Below, in pieces: positions 8,318-14,327 of a stretch of 64,000 bases of DNA. The notes beneath the pieces are model-generated. The model was not told where the DNA came from, did not search any database, and was given only the letters and a program-made list of their open reading frames with translations. This stretch comes from Thermoplasmata archaeon (GTDB taxonomy: Archaea; Thermoplasmatota; Thermoplasmata; Lutacidiplasmatales; UBA184). The stretch lies in NCBI GenBank assembly GCA_022750115.1, contig JAKIWI010000005.1, forward strand, positions 62,001-126,000, in the 5' to 3' direction. The stretch's first letter is position 1. The number at the start of each line of letters is the position of its first letter. The position numbers and the translations under genes were made by a program.

Positions 8318-9583
8318 CTACGCCGGAGTGTGGGAGGTGTCCACGGCGGGCTCTGGCGCCGTTGCGGGAGTGGCCGCGGCCGAAGCTGGGGCCGGAGCGT
8401 GACGCGTGTTGAGGCGCCCGACGTTGTCGGCGTGCCGCCACTCGACGGTCGGCATCACGACGTGGCGACGCTTCTCGAGCCGGCGTCGGAATCGGATGAG
8501 GTCGCGGAAGATCTCGCGCAGCACATCCTCGAGATTTCGCGACCGCTGGTACCCGAGCGCCGGGAGGAGCTCGTGGATTGGGTTGTAGTAGTGCTGCTCC
8601 GCCTCGACCCGTGGGTCGGGCATGTGCTCGATCCGCGGGCTGAGCCCCAGGTCGGTCGCGATCCGGTGCGTGAGCTCGGCCAGCTCGTTGATCGAGTAGG
8701 CGGCGTCGAACTGGTTGAGCACGCGGTACTCGCCGCGCTTCGGCGGGTTCTCGATCGCGATGCGGAGGGATTGCACCGAGTCCTCGAGCGCGATGAACCC
8801 GCGCACCTGGCCCCCGCGGCCGTACGGTGTGATCGGAAGACCGAGGACCGCTTCGACCGCGAACCGGTTGAGCGCAGTTCCCCAGGTCTCATCGAAATCG
8901 AACCGCGTCAGGAGCGCGTCGTCCGTGATCTCGGGCGTCCGGGTCCCGTAGATGACCCCCTGCATCACGTCGGTCGACTTGAGGTCCCAGATCTTGGTGG
9001 CGAACATCACGTCGCCGGAATCGAACACCTTGCTCCAATGGTACCACGAACCGGCCTGGCGGGGGAATGGCAGCCGGTCGTGCCGGCCACGGTAGTCGAC
9101 CTCGAAGAATCCCTCCGGGATGTCCACGTCGGGCGTCCCGTACTCGCCCATCGTCCCCATCTTGACGAGGTGCGTCTCGGGCGACGCCTCCCGGATCGCG
9201 TAGAGGAGGTGGAGCGTGCCGGTGAGGTTCTCGACCTGGGTGCGCACCGCGTGGTCGACATCGATCATGGAGTACGGCGCACTCCGCTGTTCGGCGAGGT
9301 GGACGATCGCGTCCGGCTTCTCCCGTCGGACGACGTCGACGACGAAGGGGTAGCGCGTGACGTCGCCCTTGTAGAACTGGATCGACTTCCCGAGGAGGCG
9401 CTGGACGGCCTCCTGACGCTGGGGGAATGTGCCGATCGGAGTCCCCGACCAGCTGCCCACTTCCTTGACTCGCTTTCGCGTGACGAAATTGTCGATCCCG
9501 ACGACCTCGTGGCCGCGTCCGAGAAGGTGCAACGCGAGCGGCCAGCCCGAGTAGCCGTCGATCCCCGTGATGAGGACCTTCAT
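8318..9583 (-). CDS. agl3: UDP-sulfoquinovose synthase (SQD1/Agl3 type)
   Basis: This extended SDR enzyme (421 residues) converts UDP-glucose and sulfite to UDP-sulfoquinovose with bound NAD. It starts MKVLITGIDGYSGWPLALHL (Rossmann loop). The family-specific stretch MGTMGEYGTPDVDIPEGFFE precedes FPRQAGSWYHWSKVFDSGDV, giving a catalytic set of Thr-144, Tyr-181 and Lys-185 at nearly the same numbering as plant SQD1. GVIYGTRTPEI and YGRGGQVRGFIALEDSV are also typical. In Sulfolobus the orthologue Agl3 makes the sulfoquinovose of N-glycans; in bacteria and plastids the product feeds sulfolipid. The last 50 residues are an Ala/Pro-rich tail not needed for the fold. A TATA-like box 26 bp upstream indicates a leaderless transcript starting this operon. 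Confidence 0.88.
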   Translation of the reverse strand: MKVLITGIDGYSGWPLALHLLGRGHEVVGIDNFVTRKRVKEVGSWSGTPIGTFPQRQEAVQRLLGKSIQFYKGDVTRYPFVVDVVRREKPDAIVHLAEQRSAPYSMIDVDHAVRTQVENLTGTLHLLYAIREASPETHLVKMGTMGEYGTPDVDIPEGFFEVDYRGRHDRLPFPRQAGSWYHWSKVFDSGDVMFATKIWDLKSTDVMQGVIYGTRTPEITDDALLTRFDFDETWGTALNRFAVEAVLGLPITPYGRGGQVRGFIALEDSVQSLRIAIENPPKRGEYRVLNQFDAAYSINELAELTHRIATDLGLSPRIEHMPDPRVEAEQHYYNPIHELLPALGYQRSRNLEDVLREIFRDLIRFRRRLEKRRHVVMPTVEWRHADNVGRLNTRHAPAPASAAATPATAPEPAVDTSHTPA

Positions 9584-9605
9584 CGCCGGTACCCGGGGAC
9601 CGGGT

Positions 9606-9613
9606 CTATTTAG
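9606..9613 (-). promoter_or_regulatory. TATA-like promoter of the sulfoquinovose cluster
   Basis: CTAAATAG on the minus strand is centred about 26 bp upstream of the UDP-sulfoquinovose synthase ATG, the spacing of a leaderless archaeal promoter. It overlaps the stop codon of the preceding aquaporin gene, so the glycan cluster has its own promoter and need not depend on the arsenic operon. Confidence 0.6.
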
Positions 9614-10283
9614 GCTGTTCTCGGGCGCGTCGCCGGTCCCACCATCGAACGAACCCGACCGCGACGAGGGCCGCCACCGGAGGGGCGACGAAGTAGACCC
9701 AGAGGTCGGTGTAGACTCCGGAAAGGACCGCCGGGGCGAGGGTCCGGGCCGGATTCAGCGAGCTCCCCGTCCAGGGACCGATCAGGTACGTGGACGCGGC
9801 CACGGCCAGCCCGGGCCATGTCAATCGCCACCGCACTCGCCCGGCGCCGAACCGCACCAGGGCGAGCACCGACGCGAGGAGTAGGAACGTGAAGGCGAAC
9901 TCGAGGAGGAGGGCGCGGGGGACGTCGCCTCCGGACGGCACGGTTGCCCCCAGCCCGTGGGAGTTCCCAAACATCGCAAGGACCGTCGCGCTCCCCAAGA
10001 ACGCTCCCGCGACCTGGGCCGCGACGTGGGGCGCGATCTCGGAAGTGGGGAGTCGTCGGTCGGCCACGAGTGCCAGCGTCACCACCGGATTGAGGTGGGC
10101 GCCCGAAATCGAGGCGAACAGCGCCACCGGAATCGTCACGGCGAGGAACCATGCGACGGCCAGGAGGAAGTACCTCCCGCCGACGACGGAGGAGGTCGCA
10201 ACGATCGCGCCGGTGCCGATTCCCACGAGGAGCGCGGTCCCGACAGCCTCGGCCAGGAGGCGCTTGGCCAGGGGGTCGCTCAC
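9606..10283 (-). CDS. MIP-family channel (aquaporin/aquaglyceroporin, AqpS-like context)
   Basis: This 225-residue membrane channel has six hydrophobic helices and two half-helix motifs: SGAHLNPVV (NPV, a variant of NPA) and TGSSLNPAR. Such channels pass water, glycerol or uncharged metalloid hydroxides. Its GTG start overlaps the arsC stop by four bases (GTGA), so the two proteins are translationally coupled. In Sinorhizobium an AqpS channel next to ArsC exports arsenite produced by reduction of arsenate, taking the place of ArsB or Acr3. The same arrangement here, with no ArsB or Acr3 gene nearby, suggests arsenite efflux by inference. The selectivity residues were not modelled, and ordinary water or glycerol transport is the alternative. 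Confidence 0.85.
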   Translation of the reverse strand: MSDPLAKRLLAEAVGTALLVGIGTGAIVATSSVVGGRYFLLAVAWFLAVTIPVALFASISGAHLNPVVTLALVADRRLPTSEIAPHVAAQVAGAFLGSATVLAMFGNSHGLGATVPSGGDVPRALLLEFAFTFLLLASVLALVRFGAGRVRWRLTWPGLAVAASTYLIGPWTGSSLNPARTLAPAVLSGVYTDLWVYFVAPPVAALVAVGFVRWWDRRRAREQPK

Positions 10284-10720
10284 GGGGATTGGTCGCTCGT
10301 CCGGACGGTGGCGTCCAGGCGAATCTCCTCGATCAGGGAAGCGATCCGGCGGGCAATCTCATCGCGCACCTTCCGAAACCCGTCGTCATCGAGCTGGGCC
10401 GGGTCGGCGAGTCTCCAGTCCCGCAGCGGTCGAGCCTTCAGTCGGGCGGGACAGCTCGCGTCGTCCAGGCAGCCCATGGTGATCACGAGGGCCGCGCCAT
10501 CCATCGATTCGGGAGTGAGCTCTCGCGGAGCGTGGCCGGGAAGCGAAAGGCCCACCTCCCGAAGGAACCGTTCCGTCCGTGGGTTCGGGCGGGCCGCCGG
10601 CCGCGTTCCCGCGGACTCGGCGACCCAACCCGCGGGCGCCTTCGCGGCGAAGATCGCCTCGGCCATCAGGGACCGACACGCGTTCTCCACACAGACGAAC
10701 AGCACCCGTCGGTCGTCCAT
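10280..10720 (-). CDS. arsC: Arsenate reductase, low-molecular-weight phosphatase (thioredoxin-coupled) type
   Basis: This 146-residue enzyme reduces arsenate to arsenite. MDDRRVLFVCVENACRSLMA contains the CX5R active-site loop, and MGCLDDASC supplies the second pair of redox cysteines that relay electrons to thioredoxin, followed by the DWRLADPA stretch with the catalytic Asp. This is the Bacillus/Staphylococcus ArsC architecture. A longer reading starting at 10819 would add a poly-leucine leader, but that leader is the GCTGCTG tract read in the wrong frame. The ATG at 10720 overlaps the TGA of the cysteine-rich peptide (TGATG) and is preferred. The end overlaps the aquaporin start, so the operon order is peptide, arsC, aquaporin. 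Confidence 0.88.
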   Translation of the reverse strand: MDDRRVLFVCVENACRSLMAEAIFAAKAPAGWVAESAGTRPAARPNPRTERFLREVGLSLPGHAPRELTPESMDGAALVITMGCLDDASCPARLKARPLRDWRLADPAQLDDDGFRKVRDEIARRIASLIEEIRLDATVRTSDQSP

Positions 10721-10827
10721 CAGCCCTTTCCGCAGCAGCCCGCGCGTCCGTCGGACGCCGCGCTCGTGCTCCCGCCACTGCAGCAACAGCAGCAGCAGCA
10801 GCACGAGTTCGCGCAGCATTCGCTCAT
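10720..10827 (-). CDS. 35-residue cysteine-rich peptide with eight consecutive cysteines (arsenic operon)
   Basis: This short frame was found by reading the leader of the arsenic operon directly. It encodes 35 residues beginning MSECCANS, followed by eight cysteines in a row (residues 9-16), a Ser/Gly/Ala spacer and a final GCCGKG. Twelve of 35 residues are cysteine. A strong Shine-Dalgarno sequence, GGAGGTG, lies three bases before the ATG at 10827, and the stop overlaps the arsC ATG as TGATG, so translation is probably coupled. It is the first gene of the operon, directly behind an inverted-repeat operator. The cysteine content suggests thiol binding of arsenite or another soft metal, as in metallothioneins. 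That function is inference. The tract is also a TGC trinucleotide repeat interrupted once by TGT, so its length could vary. Confidence 0.7.
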   Translation of the reverse strand: MSECCANSCCCCCCCCSGGSTSAASDGRAGCCGKG

Positions 10828-10839
10828 GGGCACCTCCGT

Positions 10840-10868
10840 CACTTCAAGGACTGAAGTGGTTATCAACC
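10840..10868. promoter_or_regulatory. Shared divergent promoter and inverted-repeat operator of the arsenic cluster
   Basis: CACTTCA (10840-10846) and TGAAGTG (10852-10858) form a perfect 7-bp inverted repeat with a 5-base spacer. It abuts GGTTATCAACC (10858-10868), which contains TTATCA, a TATA-like box readable in both directions. The box is 26 bp before the GTG of the HxlR-type regulator. On the other strand it would start transcription just ahead of the Shine-Dalgarno site of the cysteine-rich peptide. A repressor on the repeat would block the minus-strand transcript between TATA box and start site. Confidence 0.65.
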
Positions 10869-10887
10869 GCCGCTACGTACGCCCGAA

Positions 10888-11247
10888 GTGGCCTCCGAGT
10901 GCTGTGAAGCGGAGTTTGAGTGTCCCTGTCCGCCCATCGGGCTCGTGGATGTCGTCGGGAAGAAGTGGGCGATGTGCGTCGTGACGCTCCTCGGCCGCAA
11001 CGGCACGCTCCGGTTCGGCCCGATTCAGCGGTCGCTCCCGAGGGTGAGCCCCGCGACTCTCACCGCAACCCTTCGTGCCCTCGAGCGCGAACGATTGCTT
11101 CGGCGGACCGCGGAGTCCAAGGTCCGGGGCGCCGCCGTCGAGTACGACCTCACGCCACGCGGCGTGAAGCTCTACGAGAGCCTGCTCCCACTCGCCGCGT
11201 GGCTACGGGCGGGAGAAGCGCCCCGGGGCGCGATCCGCGCGGCGTAG
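10888..11247 (+). CDS. HxlR-family winged-helix regulator with cysteine-rich N-terminus
   Basis: This 119-residue protein has the HxlR/MarR-like winged-helix fold: GLVDVVGKKWAMCVVTLL, then FGPIQRSLPRVSPATLTATL (recognition helix region), LRALERERLLRR and a wing ending VEYDLTPRGVKLYESLLPL. Its first 16 residues are MASECCEAEFECPCPP, with Cys-5, -6, -12 and -14, and another Cys lies in the first helix. This density of cysteines is unusual and suggests a thiol-based metal or arsenite sensor. The gene is divergent from the peptide-arsC-aquaporin operon, and the 60-bp spacer holds a perfect inverted repeat, so it is probably the local repressor. The GTG start lies 26 bp from the TATA-like box, consistent with a leaderless message. 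Confidence 0.85.
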   Translation: MASECCEAEFECPCPPIGLVDVVGKKWAMCVVTLLGRNGTLRFGPIQRSLPRVSPATLTATLRALERERLLRRTAESKVRGAAVEYDLTPRGVKLYESLLPLAAWLRAGEAPRGAIRAA

Positions 11248-11355
11248 TCGAGCGGGCGGATGTGCCCGAATCGGCCACTCCGTACGGTACACGACGGTTT
11301 AAGTCCGGGAGCGCATCGTACAGTCGAGGTCACGGTGGAGGCGGCGGCGGACGAC

Positions 11356-12117
11356 ATGAAGATCGTCGACACCCGCGACGAGTCGCTCAAGGGCGCGATG
11401 ATGGTCATCGGCTTCCCGACGCACGGGCTCGTCGGCTCCGTCGCGGCGTCCTACCTGGTCCACGCCCTCGACATGTCGAACATCGCCTACATGGTGAGCG
11501 AAGGGTTCCCGCCGACCGTCATCATGGAGGAGGGCGTCGTCAGCGCCCCGGTCCGGTTCTACGCCTCCAAGGTCGTTTGCGGCGTCGACCGAAAGTGCGA
11601 GCAGCTCGTGGTGGCGATCTCCGACATCCAGCCACCGCCAGAGATGCTCAACCGGCTCTCGCGCCACCTCCTCGACTGGGTCGAGGCGAAGGGGATCGAG
11701 CTCCTCGTCGCCGTCGAGGGCCAGCCGATGGACGAGGAAGTGCGGGGGGACGCGCGCGTCGTCGCGATGGCGAACCGGGCCGCGGCGCCCTTGCTCGGCA
11801 AATACAAGTTCGAGCCCGCGAACGGCGTCGTCACGGGGTTCGCAGGGGGGCTGCTCCTGAGCGCGATCGGCCGCCAGGTCCCCGTACTGTGCCTCGTCGC
11901 CCAGGCCCACAAGGACTACCCCGACGCCCGCGCCGCGGCGAAGGTGATCGAGACGATCAATCCGCTCGTTCCGATGCTCGTTCTCGACACGAAGCCGCTG
12001 CGCGAGAAGGCGCAGGAGATCGAGGGCGAGGTCCGCCACACCCTCACGCAGCAGCAACAATCGATGGAGCGGCTACGGCCGTCCGAGCCGTCGGGGCCGG
12101 GTGAGATGTATCGCTGA
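11356..12117 (+). CDS. PAC2-family proteasome assembly chaperone homologue
   Basis: This 253-residue protein belongs to the PAC2 family, whose archaeal members (PbaB-like) associate with the proteasome and its assembly. Family stretches are MMVIGFPTHGLVGSVAASYL, SEGFPPTVIMEEGV, ISDIQPPPEMLNRLSRHLLDW, and NGVVTGFAGGLLL, with a C-terminal helix rich in Gln. A TTTAAG box at 11298-11303 lies upstream. The ATG at 11356 fits family N-termini, while an in-frame GTG at 11335 fits the promoter spacing and would add seven residues (MEAAADD). Its end overlaps the start of the GNAT gene. The proteasome-activating nucleotidase is encoded 25 kb away in this window. Confidence 0.8.
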   Translation: MKIVDTRDESLKGAMMVIGFPTHGLVGSVAASYLVHALDMSNIAYMVSEGFPPTVIMEEGVVSAPVRFYASKVVCGVDRKCEQLVVAISDIQPPPEMLNRLSRHLLDWVEAKGIELLVAVEGQPMDEEVRGDARVVAMANRAAAPLLGKYKFEPANGVVTGFAGGLLLSAIGRQVPVLCLVAQAHKDYPDARAAAKVIETINPLVPMLVLDTKPLREKAQEIEGEVRHTLTQQQQSMERLRPSEPSGPGEMYR

Positions 12118-12607
12118 GTCGGTCGACCGGATCCGGGAGGCGCCGCCGACCCCCGCGCCGCCCGGATTCTCTCTGCGCGGATTCCGTCCGCGGGATGTTC
12201 CCGCCGTCGCGGGGATTGTCGCCGATGCGCTCCACGAGCACTACGACACGTCGCTCTACCACTCCCTGAGCCAGCAGTGGCCGTCCGGGTTCCTGGTCGC
12301 GGCCGACCGCTCCGACACGCCGATCGGCTTCCTCCTCGGCGTGACCCAGGTCGAGGGCGAAGCCCGCATCCTGATGTTCGCCGTCGAGCGCGATTGGCGG
12401 ACGCGCGGCGTCGGGACGACGCTGATGACGGAGTTCCTCGCGCGGTGCCGCGCCCGCGGCATGCGTCGCTCTACGCTCGAGGTGCGTCTCTCGAACGTCC
12501 CGGCGATCCGGTTCTACGCTCGGTTCCGCTTCGGAGTCACGGACCTTCTCCGCGGCTACTACTCGGACGGAGAGAACGGCTACCAGATGACGCGCGACCT
12601 GCCCTAG
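12101..12607 (+). CDS. GNAT-family N-acetyltransferase (RimI/Ard1-like)
   Basis: This 168-residue acetyl-CoA-dependent acetyltransferase has the RimI-type layout. FRPRDVPAVAGIVADALHEHY forms the first strand and helix, MFAVERDWRTRGVGTTLMTEF contains the R-x-x-G-x-G/A acetyl-CoA loop, and LEVRLSNVPAIRFYARFRF is the LEVRxxN motif typical of N-terminal protein acetyltransferases. The substrate may be protein N-termini, but this is inferred from the motif. Translation from the GTG at 12101 would overlap the PAC2 gene by 17 bp. A later start is possible because the first 25 residues (to FSLRGF) are a Pro-rich leader. Confidence 0.8.
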   Translation: MRCIAESVDRIREAPPTPAPPGFSLRGFRPRDVPAVAGIVADALHEHYDTSLYHSLSQQWPSGFLVAADRSDTPIGFLLGVTQVEGEARILMFAVERDWRTRGVGTTLMTEFLARCRARGMRRSTLEVRLSNVPAIRFYARFRFGVTDLLRGYYSDGENGYQMTRDLP

Positions 12608-12656
12608 CGTCGCCTGCCAAGCGCTATCCCTCGAACGGTACATCCCGGGCTCGTAC

Positions 12657-13886
12657 ATGCCCGTCGAAGGTCCGAACGCTCGCGAGCTGATGACCCCCAA
12701 GCCGATCACGCTCTCGACGGACGCCCAGCTGTCCCGCGCGCTCGGCGTGATGCGGGAGCACTCGATCCACGAGATCCCGGTCCTCCGCAACAACCGGCTG
12801 GCCGGGATGGTGACCTTCGAGTCGATTGCCCGCCGGGTGAACCTTCCGCTCACCACGAAGGTCGAGCACATCGTCATCCTGCCCCCGCTCATCTCGCCGA
12901 ACACGACCTACAGCGAGGTCGCCGAGCAGCTGCTCGCGACCGGACTGCGGGCGGCCCCCGTCGTCGGCAAGAAGGGAGAACTTCTCGGCATCATCTCGCG
13001 CACCGACCTCGTTCGTGCGTTCCCCGACCTCCTCGAGGCGCCCGACCATCTCGTCGAAGAGGTGTCGAGCGCTCCGGGGCTCCTGGTCCGGGAAAACGCC
13101 ACGTGCGGTTCGCTGGTCCATCAGATCCGACTCCTCGAAGAGCACCCGCTACCGGTCGTCGACCGCAAGGGGAAGCTCGTCGGGGCCGTCGGGGTCGAGG
13201 ACCTCGCGCGGGTCCTCTGGCACCCGGTCGCCGGCGGCAAAAAGGACGCGCCCCGCGGCGGGAGCGCGCTCGACATCGAGGTCGGCTCGATCATGAACTC
13301 GCCGGCGATCGTCGTGGTCCACGGGACGAAGACCGGCGCGGCGGCCCGCCTCATGACCCGCGCCAAGGTCTCGAGCGTCTTCGTCGTCGAGGCGGACGGC
13401 ACCCCGACCGGGGTCGTCTCGCAGGCGGACCTGCTCGGCCTCGTCATCGGCACCCCGATGGAGGGGTCGCATTCGGTCGAGGACGTCTACGTCCAGATCC
13501 ACGGGCTCCGGGGCTCGGGCGACCCGTCGACGCTCACCGAGATCGACCGCCTGGTGGCCAAGGCGCTCCGGCACATCGCGCGCAACTCGAGGCCGGTCCT
13601 CCTCAGCATCCACATCACGCCCCAGGGAACCCACCGCGCGGGGGACGCAACGGTCCAGGCGCGCCTCCACACCGACAACGGAATGTTCCACGCGAGCGAG
13701 ACCGGCTGGAACTTCTTCGCGGCGGTCCAGCAAACGCTCGACGACCTCGTCGCCCAGACGCGGCGCGAGCGGGACGACCGGCGGAGCACGCGCCGACAGA
13801 ACCGCAAGGGTCTCGCCGACGCCGACGAGACCGCGGCCGACGGGGAGCTCGAAGCGAAGCTCCGCGCGGTCCGGGGCGACGACTAG
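12657..13886 (+). CDS. Four-CBS-domain protein fused to a ribosome-hibernation-factor-like domain
   Basis: This 409-residue protein has four CBS motifs: LMTPKPITLSTDAQLSRAL (from about residue 10), a second ending GELLGIISRTDLVRAF (about 120), a third ending GKLVGAVGVEDLARVL (about 187), and a fourth from SIMNSPAIVVVHGTKTG to GVVSQADLLGL (about 211-262). Such pairs bind adenine nucleotides and act as energy sensors. Residues 275-375 (VYVQIHGLRG, RLHTDNGMFHASETGWNFF, QQTLDDLVAQTRR) match the beta-alpha-beta pattern of the S30AE/HPF domain that binds the 30S decoding site during dormancy. The union suggests nucleotide-gated ribosome hibernation, an inference. The ATG at 12657 is the natural start. 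A basic, charged tail ends the protein. The next gene downstream, NAC, also acts at the ribosome. Confidence 0.78.
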   Translation: MPVEGPNARELMTPKPITLSTDAQLSRALGVMREHSIHEIPVLRNNRLAGMVTFESIARRVNLPLTTKVEHIVILPPLISPNTTYSEVAEQLLATGLRAAPVVGKKGELLGIISRTDLVRAFPDLLEAPDHLVEEVSSAPGLLVRENATCGSLVHQIRLLEEHPLPVVDRKGKLVGAVGVEDLARVLWHPVAGGKKDAPRGGSALDIEVGSIMNSPAIVVVHGTKTGAAARLMTRAKVSSVFVVEADGTPTGVVSQADLLGLVIGTPMEGSHSVEDVYVQIHGLRGSGDPSTLTEIDRLVAKALRHIARNSRPVLLSIHITPQGTHRAGDATVQARLHTDNGMFHASETGWNFFAAVQQTLDDLVAQTRRERDDRRSTRRQNRKGLADADETAADGELEAKLRAVRGDD

Positions 13887-13916
13887 GCGCTCGCGGCCAA
13901 CCGAGGAGGTCCAGCG

Positions 13917-14327
13917 ATGATCCCGGGCGGGGCGCGAAACCAACGCCAGATGCAGATGGCGATGCGCCGCCTCGGGATGACGACCGAGGAGATCCCCGGC
14001 GTCGAGGAGGTCGTGATCCGGACCAAGGACAAGGAGCACGTCTTCAAGGCGCCCGAGGTCACGATCCTCCAAGTTCAAGGGGTCCGCACCTACCAAGTCG
14101 TCGGCGAACCCGAGGTCCGCGCCCGCACCACCGGTTCGCTTGCGGGCCCGGCGATGGCCGCGGCGCCCGAGCCTCCCGCCGGTCCACCCGAGGAGGACGT
14201 CCGCCTCGTGATGGAGCAGGCGAACGTCGACCACGAGGAGGCGCTTGCGGCCCTCGCCGCCTGCGACGGCCAGCCGGCCGAGGCGATCCTGATGCTGCTC
14301 TCCCGTCGGAGTCCTGGTGGCCGCTGA
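13917..14327 (+). CDS. nac: Nascent polypeptide-associated complex alpha homologue
   Basis: Archaeal NAC is a homodimer that binds nascent chains at the ribosomal exit tunnel. The 136-residue protein has a basic N-terminal helix (RNQRQMQMAMRRLGM), the NAC core from EEVVIRTKDKEHVFKAPEV to GVRTYQVVGEPEVR, an Ala/Pro linker and a C-terminal UBA domain (DVRLVMEQANVDHEEALAAL). Length and layout are standard. The ATG at 13917 has the Shine-Dalgarno sequence GAGGAGGT seven bases upstream. Its 3' end overlaps the Nudix-Dph2 gene by 11 bp, and both products act in translation. Confidence 0.92.
   Translation: MIPGGARNQRQMQMAMRRLGMTTEEIPGVEEVVIRTKDKEHVFKAPEVTILQVQGVRTYQVVGEPEVRARTTGSLAGPAMAAAPEPPAGPPEEDVRLVMEQANVDHEEALAALAACDGQPAEAILMLLSRRSPGGR

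Noticed and set aside
10280-10819. A 179-residue ArsC with a poly-leucine leader resembling a signal peptide
   Set aside because: The leucine run is the TGC repeat of the Cys-rich peptide read one base out of frame; family N-termini and the TGATG junction support the start at 10720.
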